Of a stretch of DNA of 60,000 nt, positions 23,579-36,307 are shown piece after piece. Location: NCBI GenBank assembly GCA_950295325.1, contig OX485807.1:24587666-24647665 (forward strand), read 5' to 3'. The stretch is from Polytrichum commune (Eukaryota; Streptophyta; Polytrichopsida; Polytrichales; Polytrichaceae). Within the stretch, counting starts at the first letter, position 1. Each line of letters starts with the position of its first letter. Both the position numbers and the translations under genes were made by a program. Below the pieces are notes generated by a model, which was given only the letters and a program-made list of their open reading frames with translations, had not been told where the DNA came from and did no database searches.

Positions 23579-26300
23579 CTTATGCCACTAGTTGGGGGCG
23601 GGGATTGGGGCATGTAAGTTTAAGAAATCAAATTGGAGTAGTGAATGTAGAAGAAGAAATTACCAAGGGCTAGTAGGCAAGGAAGGTTGGGAAAATGACT
23701 AAATTGTTTAGTTCAACAAATACCACTTATATTGAATATCAAGTTCTCGTGGCCTTTGATAGTAAGTTCACCTTATGGTCATAGATATGATGAAAGAAAA
23801 GAAGAGAAAAACCAGCGTCATGCAATCCGACATGAGTTTGAGCATGTTGGCCCTACCGTGCTCAATACATAGGTTTGATGACTATAACCATGAGTTTTTC
23901 TTGTGTTAACCATTATTGCATGTGTTTTGACATTTCTCAATGATTTCATGTTTCATGCATGACTCGATTTTCCCTTTCCAACACCTAACCATAATCTTGG
24001 AACTCAATAAGCTTCAACAAGCACAATGTATATGAGGGTGAGGGCAAACCCACATAAGGCATAAAGAAGAGAGAAGAATATTTAATTAGGAGGAAAGAAA
24101 TTAGGAAGTACAATATAATAAGGAAGGTGAAATTTTCTTATTTTTGTAGACTTTACATAGTATCTTTCAAATGACGTGGCACTCTCATGAATAGATATAT
24201 AAATGATTGGGATATATAGTAGTTGCGATAAAACTCGACATAGCATTGTTGGAAGCCACATGGGATACCAACAATGAGGGAGTTATTAACACCACAAAGA
24301 ACACCTCCAACATTAACACGTATGAGCAAATTAAAGGATTCACAACTAACGACAACAATGTCAAAGACAACACCGAAGACTGCAACATTAAAGATTAAAA
24401 CACCGAGGGCTACACTAACGGCAAGCACATGAAGTGACCAAGGCACCAACCATAAACATGGTAGCAATTCCAAACACCAAACACATGGACAATAAAAGTT
24501 GGACACAAATAAAGAGAATTATAGGGATTTAAAAACAAAGGAAAGCGGGACAATACCAACCGACCATTAAGCGAGTAGGGGTTGGATACAATACTACCAT
24601 TAAGCGGGTACCACGAGGGTATCAAGGGTTCCCAAATAGAACCTTAAAAGAAAGAAAATTTATAAGCCACTTAAGGTTAAGTAAGTTATGGCCAAATTAA
24701 TAGGACAATTAAGACTAGTGGGCCTCATCCATTTTAATTAGTGGACTTTGACTAGTCGTGAGTCACTATACCGATTAGTGAGCTATATCCACATTAGTGA
24801 AGTCATTGATACTTTTGATAAGTAAGTCATTGATGAGATACTTGGAACTTAGTACGCCGCATGACAAACCATTAAGATTAGTAAGTTTTAGTTAGATTAC
24901 TAGGCCTAGTGCCACTTAGATAAGTAATAGGCCACCTAGGTAAAGGAAATAGGTGGTGGAGGAAAGCATTAGCCGGGAAATGATTTCTTGATAATATATA
25001 AAAATCTCTCCATACGTAGATAGTGCATAGGGAAGATGAAGGATATGTGCTCTTATTTAAGATTTTAGTGGATATTTTTCATTTTCTTGTAAGAAGAAGA
25101 AGAATATAATTAGAAGAGAGACACATGTTTGGCATCATTTTTCACTACATATAGAGTTAGGATTAATATCAGCATATCTTGTTCACAAAAATAGGCTATG
25201 AGAGCTAGGTCCTTTATATCTTTATTATTTGAATGTAAGAGCTTCAAGCTCAAATTTTCTTCATAATTATTCAAGGCATAGGCAAAATAATTGTTAGTCT
25301 ATACATTATGAAGTTGAGAGGTTGTGATTAAGAAACTTGGTGAGTGTTATGTATAGAAACTCACATGAGGTGAGAATAGTCACATGAGTTGGAAAGAAAT
25401 AACTTATGTGATAAATTATCATAGAAACTCACACGAGGTGAGATAAATTATAGGTGTTGGAAGACTATTGTGTAATGATCAATAACAAAAACATACATAA
25501 AGTAAAAATAGTTGCATTAGTGAGAGAAGATAACTTGTGAGAGAAATCACTTACGAAATTGCAAAGCAAGTGAGTTAGACTAGTTACTTGAAAGTCTTGT
25601 GAAAAATCAAGGAGTTTCATATATGCGAGTGATTACCAATTGGAATGGAAAAAAAATTAAGGGTAAATAAATGATCGAAATATGAAGTCAATTATTGAAA
25701 GACTAAGTGACAACTCAAGAATGTGGAAATGAATTGTGATAGGAAGAGTGAATGTTATTTTTGAAATGAAACATGGAAAGCCAAATGATAATTGAGTGCA
25801 ATTATTCCTATATTCCTAAAGTGACTTTACTATAAATCAAGATATATAGATTGATCAACATAAACTCAATTATTATTGATTCTTTATGTATCTAAGTTAT
25901 TCTAGTATCATTCTTCTTTCTGAAACAATCATTAAACTTATGATGTCTAGAACGCAAAAATTAATTGATTGCCTATGAATTGGAGAGTTGACAATAATGA
26001 AAATATTAAATAAACCATAGTGAGCCCTTTTTCAATATCAATATGATTGTATTGCCCTAAGCATTGAACGGCCTATATATACATACTAAAAATATAATAT
26101 AATATAATAGGTAAAACCTATATACAACTTTGTTACTTGCTACTTGGTTACTTGCTACTTAGTTATGTGATACTTGATATTTGGATACTTAGACACTTTG
26201 ATATGCGGCTACTTGTTGTTTGGTCATTTACGAAAGAGTAACTGAAAAGGATTGCTTAGCTACTTACAAAAGAGTGATTGAAGATGATTATATGGCTATT
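23579..26300. other. Intergenic, no gene seen
   Basis: 2.7 kb of AT-rich sequence. Weak short-period repetition is visible: ATAGAAACTCACAYGAGGTG at about 25348 and 25420, and TACTTG-type motifs from 26140 that grade into the 42 bp array. No coding region was recognised. Confidence 0.5.
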
Positions 26301-26387
26301 TAGCCTAATAGAGCTACTTGGTCTACAACGACAAGAGATACTTATTCTACTAGAACTACTTGGAACTACAACAACAAGAGACACTTA
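26301..26387 (+). repeat. 42 bp tandem array, left part
   Basis: Two copies of a 42 bp unit (TTAGCCTACTAGAGCTACTT then GGTCTACAACAACAAGAGATAC). The array is cut at TTA by the Harbinger element and resumes at 30147. Confidence 0.85.
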
Positions 26388-26897
26388 GGCCGCTGCCACA
26401 CTTCCGGCAGGCAGTTAGGGGCATGTGAATAGGGATATGGGGGCTAGGGTAGCCTGCTCCATAGCCCACGTCGGCGATGGAGACCACACGGGCGGGACCG
26501 GCAGTCTGCCGCTTTGCAGCTGCCGAGAAATTTCCAGCCGGGACCTGTAGAGAGAGCCAGCCGGGACTGTCATTCCAGGGGCTCAAACCAACAGTCTTTT
26601 TCACCCTTCTCCCAGCTGCCACTAAGGTTCCAAACTAGGTTGTTGAGAAAATGGACCCCGATGTCCATAAGCTCACTATTTTGCTAATCTTCCAGCTCTC
26701 CTTGTTCACCACCCTAGAATGTATATCCAGAGACAAAGAGGCGATTTTACTGTGACACTGTCAACAAATAGGTTTGACACTTGCACTGTATGGGTTGAAG
26801 TTGTGAAGTGGGAGACAACAATGACGTTTTGTGGGCTCATGATCGAGGGTTGCACAAACCATGATTCTTCGACCATAACCTGTTGGGCTCATTCAAT

Positions 26898-28082
26898 ATG
26901 AGGGAGTTCAAAGGGCGCATACGTATGGACGTTTCTACTTTTGAATACTTGTGTAGTACTCTCGCACCCGACTTGTAGAGACGAGAGACGAGCATGCGTT
27001 TGGCCATTCCAGTTCAGGTGAAGGTTGTTGTATTAATTTCTAGTTGGCCACAGGTAATTTCATGCAGTGCATTGCCGATTTGTAGAGAATTTGCCTGTCT
27101 TCTAGTGAACTAGCAATTTCCCAATTTTGTGGTGCCATAAAAAAAAATTGCTATGGAAATTCATCAACTGACCATCTCCTTCCACTATGGAAAGATATGC
27201 ACAAGAGTTCCAAGACTTGCACTAGATTCCCTACATGGTGGTTATAGTGGATAGCTCTCACATACCCATCATTACACCCTGACTGCATGCTCCAGATTAC
27301 TACAACCGCAAATGATTCCATTCAATCTTTTTGCAGGACGTGGTGTCAGCCAAATGTTTGTTTGGGATTTCAACATAGGCTGGGTGAGTTCGATGCACGA
27401 TGCCAACCTGTGGGCTAGGACCGCTATCGGCCAATACTGCGAGGTTGACAAGCTCTCGCCTTATACTCTAGTTGGCGATGCAACGTACCCATGTCGTCCT
27501 TGGATGTTGGCATCTTTCAAGGGCCACAAAGACGGTCTTTCATGAGAGAAGTATCATTGGAACTTTGTCCAAAGTTCCACGAGCATGTGCGTCGAATGAG
27601 CATTTGGAATGCTCAAAGGAAGATGGCGAATCTTTGTGAAGAAGGTAGATGTGCATTTGAAGAACGTGCCCGACTTGGTTTCCACGTACTTGGTTCTGCA
27701 CAACATGTGCATAATTTTTGGTGACACCTTTTGGAGAGAGGAATGGATGCAGGAGGCCACAGATGAGGTGCACAACGGACTGGCCATCCCAAAAATGTCG
27801 GATTCATCCATGAGCGAGCGAATGGCTGTTGTAAATTTGGTATTGCACAGTTTGGCCGGCATTGGCGATCAATCACGAGAAACTCTAGAATACATAAAAC
27901 AGGAAGACGCTATGACATTCGAAATTTCAATGAGCACTGCTGGAAAATCATTCAAAAAGTTGTCCGCGAGACGAAATAGCATTGCAAGAAGTCTTTGGAT
28001 GGCAAAGACAAAGGTGTGCATTGCTCAAACTTTTATTGATGATGAAGAATATGGACATATTTTTTCAAAGTTTCTCTACTAG
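26898..28082 (+). pseudogene. HARBI1-like DDE nuclease (transposase), decayed
   Basis: Harbinger nucleases cut and join DNA with a DDE triad. From an ATG at 26898 the frame reads MREFKGRIRMDVSTFEYLC and then decays. Recognisable blocks are MQCIADL, ISQFCGAIKK, PSPSTMERYAQEFQDLH, VDSSHIPII (first Asp, GAT 27250), WDFNIGW, MHDANLWARTAIGQYC, LVGDATYPCRPWML (second Asp, GAT 27477), MCVE (Glu, GAA 27594), FGMLKGRWRI, VDVHLKNVPDLVSTYLVLHN. All three triad residues survive. In-frame stops lie at 26976, 27169, 27223, 27280, 27313, 27543 and 27597, with at least two frameshifts (near 27045 and 27350). Several stops look like CGA-to-TGA or CAG-to-TAG changes. The last 157 codons (27609-28082) are open. 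Not functional. Confidence 0.92.
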
Positions 28083-29796
28083 TTTTTGCATTGTTTGTTG
28101 CATGCTCATCAATAAAGTCATTTTCATGTCATCACTTGCTTTCAAACTATCCATAAGATTCTTGCTACTCTTCTTAATCCTACCGAGGCATCGTTCTAAA
28201 AAAATATCATCCCTGCGTTTGGGTTCGGGAGATTTTGATGTGCTTTCACCACTCTTGTGATCCGTGGTGTTGGTGACCGATGCGTTTGCGGACTTTTGAC
28301 CATCTTGATTTATTGCACTCGAGTGCGCATGTGAAACGACATGCGCCCTGTCGGACATGAATTCATCCACAAGTTGGTACCATCGACATTTCTCAGAACG
28401 TTCGGATCCGGACCGCATATTCATGGCCTTGTCCTCCTTGTAGTTGTTGTATATGGAACTCCATTTCTTCCTGCAAGCCTCGCTGTCCTTTGTGAAATCC
28501 GGACAGAGTGACATAAGTTTCGTGTGCAACCGGGACCAATTGCCCACACATGCACAACGTTTCCAACAACAAACCATAATTTCATTACGCACAATGCGAA
28601 TGAGTACTTGGCGAATGCCTTTAGAAATCCAAAAAAATTGCGAATCAAAATGAATCAAAATGAATAAAAATTCATATCAAAATTGAACGAAACAACCTTC
28701 CAGAAAAAAGAAAAAAAAATGCAGCTTATCAGCATGGCTAATTTCACATTATACTTTGCAGATTAAAAAACACATTGCAAATTACTGTAATCAGCAGCCG
28801 AAAAATTTAATTAAATTCAGTAATAGCTAGTAAATTACAGTCTGCAACAACAACAACTAGACCTCAAATTACAGTCTGCAGTAGCAGACAACAGATTAAA
28901 GTATGCAGAAGCAGACAACAGATTAAAGTATGCAGACAGACTACAGAGAGCAAATTACAGCATGTAATGAGTGTGTCTACTGTAAGGGCACTAGTTACAG
29001 TCTGCATATTGATTACCGTCTGCAGACATACTACAGGGAGCAAATTACAACATATAGTGAACAGTCTACTAAAAGGGCACCGATTACAGTCTGTAGACAG
29101 ACAACTATGAGAATTGCAAGGCAAGAGAATATTAAAATTCCAAAGTTGCAAGCATGTGTAAATAAAAAAAATCAATTCAATAAATGTGCATACTGTTGCA
29201 GTGAGGCAAACAAGCAAACAGGTTGCAATTGCCATGCACACACCAAGAACCAAAAGTATAACTGAAAGTACGAAAAATAAAAAATAAAAAATAAAAAATA
29301 AATCAAGAGGCACACCTTGCTTTGGCGGTGCATTGAATGTGTTTTGCATCTCCCCCCGAACCGAGATGAGTTGAATGACCCAGTGGTCCCTCCAATGGTG
29401 AGCATTCTTCAAGAGCTCCACATCCTCTTTGGCATCGTCCAATTCGACAATTTCCGGTTTCTTCCGGGGGGCTTTCCGTTTCTTGTTGGACTTGGAGTGG
29501 TCAAGGACGGTTTCTTGGGGGCCTCGTTTTTGTGAACCTTCCGTAAGATCAATTGTGGCGCTAGGAGTGCCTTGTGCGGGAGCACCAAACCCTAACCCTG
29601 GAATTGGAGGCATGTAGGAATGGGAATATAGAAACGGCAATTGATTCCCCGGCCCAGGAAATCCATGAAAGAATGATGTGGGAGGAATGGGAGGGCGTTG
29701 TCCAGAAATTGCAGTGCCTGCGACAAGGGGAATTCCACCTGTCACAACACTAGCATTGGCACCACCCGCTTCCCGCAAATTCCTCTGCGACTCCAT
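28065..29796 (-). CDS. Harbinger Myb/SANT-like DNA-binding protein, two exons, probably damaged at the splice junction
   Basis: This is the partner protein of the nuclease; in the superfamily it binds the element ends and brings in the nuclease. Exon 1 (29316-29796) starts MESQRNLREAGG and has a Pro/Gly-rich stretch, an IDLT motif, a basic KSNKKRKAPRKK nuclear signal, and HHWRDHWVIQLISVRGEMQ; it ends at AAGCAAG before GTGTGC. Exon 2 (about 28550 to 28065) carries the trihelix/SANT part (PDFTKDSEACRKKW, YKEDKAMN, EKCRWYQLVDEF) and the C-terminal PEPKRRDDIFLERC...SMQQTMQKLVEKL coiled region. Neither exon body has a stop. The acceptor is not clear: the expected GVxxWA segment can be seen only with a one-base shift near 28535. 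So the gene is close to intact but probably broken there. Confidence 0.8.
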
Positions 29797-29848
29797 GGAA
29801 AACACAACCCAGTTTACAGTGGAATGGGAAGTTGTTGAAAAGGGAAGC

Positions 29849-29872
29849 AAAAAAAAAAAAAAAAAAAAAAAA
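29849..29872. repeat. (A)24 run inside the Harbinger element
   Basis: The run lies just upstream of the Myb gene's start codon (T-run on its coding strand), so it may be part of its promoter or leader. Confidence 0.9.
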
Positions 29873-30146
29873 GGATGGCGATGGCGACCGCGGAGAAGCC
29901 CCTGGCGTCGACCGGGCCAGGGAGAGGGTGGAGACCGTCGCGGGGGGGGGGGGGGTGGTTGTCGGGCCTGATGCTGGCGGGGGGTCGCAAGTGCCAACCT
30001 CCTTCCCCTAGAAATTGAGGCCTGGCGTCCGCCTTGCCAGCTCGGACTCCCGCCACCGGGACTGCTGGTAGTGGGGCAGGTAGGCCCTTGCCAGGGCCAA
30101 TCGGAGGCCGCCATTCAATGTGCCTGCCGCAGGTGTGGTACGGCCC

Positions 30147-30351
30147 TTAGTCTATTAGAGTTACATGGTCTAAAACAACAAGAGATACTTAGCCTACTAA
30201 AGTTACTTGAACTATAACGACAACAATAACTTAGTTTACTAGACTCACATGGTCTACAACAACAAGATATACTTGGCCTACTAGAGCTACTTGCTATACA
30301 ATGGCAAAAGATACCTAGTCTAGTAGAGTTACTTGTAGCTACAAGGATATC
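30147..30351 (+). repeat. 42 bp tandem array, right part
   Basis: Copies start at 30147, 30189, 30231, 30273 and 30315, each exactly 42 bp, for example TTAGCCTACTAAAGTTACTT. Joined to 26301-26387 they give about seven copies. The frame is not conserved, so this is non-coding. Confidence 0.88.
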
Positions 30352-33300
30352 TAAGGTTACTTAAAGTTCCTTAGTTACTTGGTTTCTACTACAACGAGAT
30401 TGAAATAACACTTGAGCTATAAAAAAACCTGATACGAATTAAGAAGAGTCCAAGCAACCAAGAAGAGAAGACTTCTATCATTACAATTTAAAATATGAAA
30501 AAAGAGGAAAAACCAACCATGACACATGAAAAAGTGTGACACGCTCGAAGAAGTAATTGTGACCTCAATCAATGTTAAGTAGTAACACATGGGCTAAAAA
30601 ATAACTATGACACACAAAGACCTCCGCAACATGAATTTTTGTTGATATGACCAATATAAAAGATTAAGAGTAATATTGAATAGGCAAGAGCCACTTGAAG
30701 AGATATCAATATAAGGAACTTGCAAGTACTATGGAAGTTTCATCATTAGAATCACAAGGCAAAGGAGTTTATGAAAGATTCATAAAGCACCAACAAGAAA
30801 AAGCCGTTATTGGAAACTAGAGGGTGAATGATAGTAATCGAGGAGAAGGATAGGTAGTTTGACATCTTAATCTGGATGACGTTCCTAGTCACTACGATAC
30901 GGTCAACCCTAGAAACAATTGGAAGTAGTTGAGTTCTACAAAGTTTATTGAAGAAAATTTTGAATCTCCAAACAAAGAGATTGTTGTTGCAAGCGTTTGA
31001 ACTTGCGGCAGCCATGCAATCTTGGGTAGATCGACTCCAAGACATCACTTGTTGAAAGATGGATGATAACATGAAAATGAAATTGGAGCAATGAAAGGAT
31101 AAAAAAAAATGGTTCTCATATAAACTTTTGCTTATTTGGCATGATCGAAGGATGGCATAGTTTTTGGATACTTGTAAGAGAAGAGTGAATGCAAAGAAGC
31201 AAGTGTTCCAAGTTCACCGGTTCATCTCGAGTACATTGGATTCATAAGACACTACAAGGATCTCGTGGTTAAACTATTGTACCATGTCAGTGAGCAATCT
31301 AAGTGACTGCATGTATGCGAGAAAATGGCGCAAGAATGCGCTTATTATGTCCACAACCACTGCATTTTCTGATGGAAGTGACATGGGACCACTATGTTTG
31401 AGGTATTCATGTCTTAATGTTCACAATGACAAAATAATCCCTATGTAAAATGGATACGAAGACCAATGTCACTAAATAACTGAGCCTGCATACAATTTCC
31501 ACCAAAAGTAGCAAGATGGGCGAATTTATTGACAAATAACTACATGTTGTATTTTATGTGTTGGACTTGCAAACTTTCTATCCCCAAAGCCATGTGTTCT
31601 ACATGCTTCGTCTCAAATGCAAAAATTACATCATGACGGTCCAATCCATGTCCATTCCCACAACTACAAATTCATGTAGGGTTCACTATGATGACTAAAA
31701 TGCTCGTTGTGCACATCAAACAAACCAAGGCCATTACCCATTCATACTGCTTCGAAACATGGTGTTATAAATCAGACACCATACATCTATGTACACAAAA
31801 TGACTCATACATCCTTTTATTGCAAAGAAAATGGGTGGTGAACATATATCAGGGCACATGACATTGTCCACTACTATTATGCCGAGGAACTTTAGTACAT
31901 ATGAATTCTACCTAGTCTGAAAATTTCTATGATAACATATTCAATTCTAGAGGAGTTGACGTGGGCAATCGATATAGGGGTGTCTTAGTTGTCAAGTGCA
32001 CACCCTCAAATGGTGTCACCAATTTTTTGTTTTGTTTTTCATTTTTGTTTCATATTGTATACTTATGTTAGTTGATTTGGCAAACATTTTGTTTGTGGTT
32101 CAATAAGAATTTTTGGCTAACAATAACTTTATGGTTTTATAGTGATAACTCTTATTTTACTATTGTAATCTCCAAGCTAGGGTTAGGTTTAGAACTTTGC
32201 TACATAAGCCAAGGAGAAGGACTTTTGAGGGGTTCATCTAGTTAGTTTTATTAGTCTTTTAGTTTGTGAGAAGTTCTGAAGTAGTGCATATGTTAGAAAG
32301 GGTCTGTGAGAGAGAAGAAGATGTGCTTGTGGGAGGTTATGAGTTGTGTTGCATATAGAAGTAAATGTTTGAGGGAGACAAAATTGAGGATGATCAAATG
32401 GAGTCTCATGGTAAAATTATTTTTGCAAATGTTGTTGTTGATGTAGACTAACATACTACCTTCATGGTTAGTGTACATATCTTACATACTAGGTTGTGTT
32501 ATATGGCAGACATGGAAAACTTTATACTAATGTTGCAAGAAGTTAGAGCAAGAAATGCATATCCATATTAAAGCAATAAATGAAGATTCATGGCAAAGTA
32601 TGTCAAACACAAATCCAATGAAGATTGGTATGTGTAGATAAATATTTGACATTGCCTAAAGAAGTAGAGTATCCTTATACATGTCGTCACAAGATAGAAA
32701 AAAACAATGCAAAATAGGTTCATATTATGGTGCAATCCATGTTGAATGTTAGTGTTGTGAATCATGTGTAAATCCGGTCATGATATAAAAGAACGATGGA
32801 ATAATATGTTATTTCATACCAAAACCAACCTCGTAGATTAAAATAGAGTTGTTGGTTTTCCAACTTGCAACATTGTATATGTATATCTAGCACTACGTGA
32901 GTGTGTAAAGTTGGCAACCGACCCGAAGGAGCCAAAAGAAAGAAGGAACATGATAATATGGTTTGGATAGTCATCGAAGTTGCAAAAGAATAAGAAGGTT
33001 GAAATTGCAAAAGAAAACAAAGTCACCAAGAGGATGATGGGTGGAAGTTGAACCAATTAGCAATACATATTACAAAATGTTACATGTGGATTATTCACTA
33101 TCAAGTGTACAAATTGCTTCACGAAAAAACAAAACAATTGATATGACTTGGATTTTCAAATGTTGTTGGGATAGTGGTTTGTCATTCTCCATAACCCATG
33201 TGCAATACACATTTCTTTGTAAAGCATATGGGCCTCATGCACACTCTTTTCAAAGGAGAGTTGTGGAGGATATGTGTGGTATGTGGAAATTGAATCTTAG

Positions 33301-33499
33301 CATACCGCCTTCAATGTGGTAACTATACAATGTGCATGGAGTCATGCTTTGGGGAAGTTCCACAATCTTTATAGACATCTATTTTATTACAATCATCGAT
33401 GCCCATTTGCTAGGGCTATAGTTGAATATGCGTTGATATCCATAATACACTGCCAAAAAAAAAAAGTGGGATGGTACGTCACCTCACCATCATCACATC
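30352..33499. other. Intergenic, no gene seen
   Basis: 3.1 kb without a recognised coding region. The minus frame 30752-31072 (106 codons) has no known motif. The block 30890-31010 on plus has a broken, weakly protein-like reading. Nothing could be assigned. Confidence 0.45.
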
Positions 33500-33690
33500 G
33501 GTCATAAGAGATGGCGTCCACACGGACAATATCACCAAACTCTTTGAACAGTACTATATCACCTTCATGTCCACATATGCATGCATGCAACAAATACACC
33601 TAACATTCATCAAATTCTTACCCTACTCGTACTCAAGAAAAGAAAATTTCAAAATCACCAATTCCCTATACTATACACTTGAATATTCCC
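33500..33690 (+). repeat. Dispersed repeat related to 10100-10290
   Basis: Shares ATGCATGCATGCAACAAATA and ACAATATCACCAAAC-like blocks with the minus strand of 10100-10290. The 139-codon open frame through it (33471-33890) has no known domain. Confidence 0.5.
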
Positions 33691-35583
33691 ATATTCTCCA
33701 AGTTGAACCCTACAACAAGAGGCCCAATCCAACCCAATTAGCTAAGTTTAAGGGAAAGACATTCCATGAGGTCAACCCTAGAAATTGGACACACATCCAT
33801 GTTGAAACCGCGCTAGACCCCTTGCCATTACAACAATCACCCCGCATGTGTTTGCCATCACAACCCCCAAACACTCGTATACACCTTTAGAACCACACGC
33901 TCCCCCACCCCCCCTAAATAACTATAGGGACCACCTCCGACATGAGGCAGTAGCACTTGTCCTACAATCATGCTCGGTAAACCCGTTTCAAATCTACACA
34001 TGAACTCGCAACTATGATCAAGGTGAAACATGCCTCATCTACGCCAAAACTATATGAACTCTCTCCCTCTCCATCTGCTCGCCATTGGTAATATGCAAAT
34101 TACTAGCTATAAAAATTGCATTCTCTATGTGACTCACATTATACCTCATTGCAAATCTCATTGAAAAATTATACCTTATTGCCAATCTCCTATGTGACTC
34201 ACATTATTATGATACCTTCCCAAGTTTTTGTGATACTTTCCCAATGCAATAAAGAATGATAATAACAACATCGATGTTAGGTGTACATTGAAAAAAATGG
34301 GAGGCCGTTCTTCCTTACCTTGATTATGATTCACCAAGCTTCAAGATAAGTAAAATTCCTCCCTTTCAAAAGGTAGGCTCCATCAAGTGGCAATTATCAT
34401 TCGAGGGTTTTGCCCTCCTATGGTGGCTACTAGGGATTGTCATGTTGTCAATAATTATTTTGGTTAGGACTAGGTATGTAAGGTATTTTATAGCTATTTG
34501 GTATATGTTTTTCATATGTTTTTTTTAAATAATTATTTTTGTTGGGGGGGGGGTGTTGAGGTGTTTTAGTGCTTGAGTTGAGTGTTCATGGGTGGTGCTT
34601 CTTACTCCAACTATAATAGCGACGAGAGTTTCTATGAGTAGGTTGTATTTATTTAGATTTTATGTGGTGGTATGGATTGGAATCAATCATGACAGTAAGT
34701 GAGTTCAATAAATTGTATGATGTTTGGTGGGGTTGGGGTTAGCGGGAGTCGGTTGTTGTTGTTGTTCTTTTTGTTTTTGTTTTTCTTTATTCTTAAGTAG
34801 AATGTGATGTATCTTTGGATTAGCCATAGAACTTATGTGGCGAAGTCTTGTTGTGGGGGTTGTAGGAACTTAATCATAGGGTGAACAATGTTATGCTTAA
34901 ATATTTCCTATAGCCATTGTAGTCTTGAGAGTTGGAAGGTGGCAACATAATGTGTGATGCACAAGCCAATAATTGCACGGGAAGGGAAATTGGCATGGCA
35001 TACAACTTTGCAAGGGACATGGAGTTTTGAGCACTTAGGATGTTAAAATGCCCTTCGTTTTCAAGCAAACATCTTTTGTTAGAGCATGTTCACCTTAATC
35101 GGAAAGCAATTTTTTGCTTAAATCAATGCTTTCAGTTTTTCAAAGAAACTAGGAGTTTAGCATGAGGCTAGTTTGGGGAGGACACAAGGGGTCATTGTTG
35201 CCTAGCAACATGTCTAAAACTTCCCATAGGTTGCCCCTACCCCTCTTAAACCGATTATTAATGATCCCTATGTAGGAAAACAAATAAAGAAAGCATGCAT
35301 CCCAAAAGCTCAAATCTAGTAGAATTTATGTAGGGGGAAGCTAAGTTGTGCATCTTTAATATGGGAATACACACTACTAGGGTTGTGGGGCCTAGAACAC
35401 ACTCCCATTCGACATTGGCAGTCATTGCAACATGATCCCAATTACATGTGTCGGTTCCAATGTTGTAGATTGGACTCGACACATGTAAATGGGGTCATGT
35501 TGCTACATGATCTGAATTTACCTCCAATGATAAACCTACTGCTACCTACACATAGACATCTCCATAAGTAATATTTTTAGTAT
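33691..35583. other. Intergenic, no gene seen
   Basis: AT-rich DNA; a G run lies at 34541-34550. At 35090 TTAGAGCATGTTCACC looks like the left end of a Tourist-like element, but no partner end was found. Confidence 0.45.
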
Positions 35584-35765
35584 TATAAAAATTGGAAAAT
35601 CAATTGCAAAAGGTGGACCAAATATATCATGGAAGGGTGAAATTTGTCATGGGATCCGATGGGAATAAGGAAATAATGGCCATTTGGGGCCTAACCTTTC
35701 ATATTACCATAATGTTGCTTCTTGATGCAACGAGACCTCTAATACACCAAGAAAGTAGTTGTAGG
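35584..35765 (-). mobile_element. LINE 3'-end fragment, minus strand
   Basis: The sequence is the inverse of the 3' part of the LINE copy at 35927-36324: AAAATCAATTGCA, AAGGAAATAATGGCC, GGGGCCTAACCTTTC and CGAGACCTCTAATACACC match in order. No clear poly(A) end or target duplication. Confidence 0.6.
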
Positions 35766-35926
35766 GGTCCAATATTGTCTTACTCAAGATATTGTCAACA
35801 ATCAATCTCTTATAGTTATCACGTCAAGAATTGTACAAGGCAGACACCCCTTTGCAAGAACAAGGACCATGTAAAACACAACTATCCACATTTCTAGAGA
35901 TAAGATATTATCACTTCTTGGCAGAG

Positions 35927-36307
35927 TGAGGAGTGGTCTTCCATGGATTAACTGGCGCCAACGGAATGATTTGGTATTTAATGATCTACAATGGCCCATT
36001 GAGAAAACACGTCAAGTCATTTGGGACGCCTTGCAGGATTATGGTAGGATAAGGTGGAAACGAACTTTCTCGGATTTGGAAAAGACCCCGGATGTGGCCT
36101 ACCAGGACATTCTTAATGAATTTGATTTGACCTTGGGGGGGTGTCAAAGGTCTTATTGCGACCTGGAGTAACTTAATGGTCACGTGGAAGGTTAGACCCC
36201 ATATGGGTATTATTTCTTGATTTCCCCTCAGTTTGCGTTGGTTCACTTGAGGTTGTTGTGTTTGAATTCCTCTCCTGCAATTGATTTTTCAATTTGAGCC
36301 ACAAAAA

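Larger units (their letters stand above)
26388..30146. mobile_element. PIF/Harbinger DNA transposon, about 3.76 kb
   Basis: The left end is GGCCGCTGCCACACTTCCGG and the right end read inward is GGGCCGTACCACACCTGCGG; both continue into CAGGCA. TTA flanks both sides (26385-26387, 30147-30149); CTTA is an equally good reading. The element has the two genes typical of the superfamily, a DDE nuclease on plus and a Myb/SANT-like protein on minus, in convergent order. GC-rich subterminal blocks lie at 26400-26620 and 29880-30120. The intron of the Myb gene holds a degenerate TTACAGTCTGCAGACAGACT array (28836-29105). The nuclease is dead, so this copy is not autonomous. Confidence 0.93.

Noticed and set aside
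28864-29315. Extension of the Myb exon 1 frame with Leu/Cys-rich repeats
   Set aside because: It lies beyond a good splice donor and reads through a degenerate TTACAGTCTGCAG array; best explained as intron.
29797-30114. N-terminal extension of the Myb frame up to an ATG at 30114
   Set aside because: It runs through a poly(A)/poly(T) tract and GC-rich subterminal DNA; the ATG at 29796 begins the family-like protein.
26301-30351. 42 bp repeats as a CRISPR-like array
   Set aside because: Units are directly adjacent with no unique spacers, in plant DNA.
35084-35110. Seventh Tourist-like element starting TTAGAGCATGTTCACC
   Set aside because: No matching inverted end with a second TTA was found downstream.
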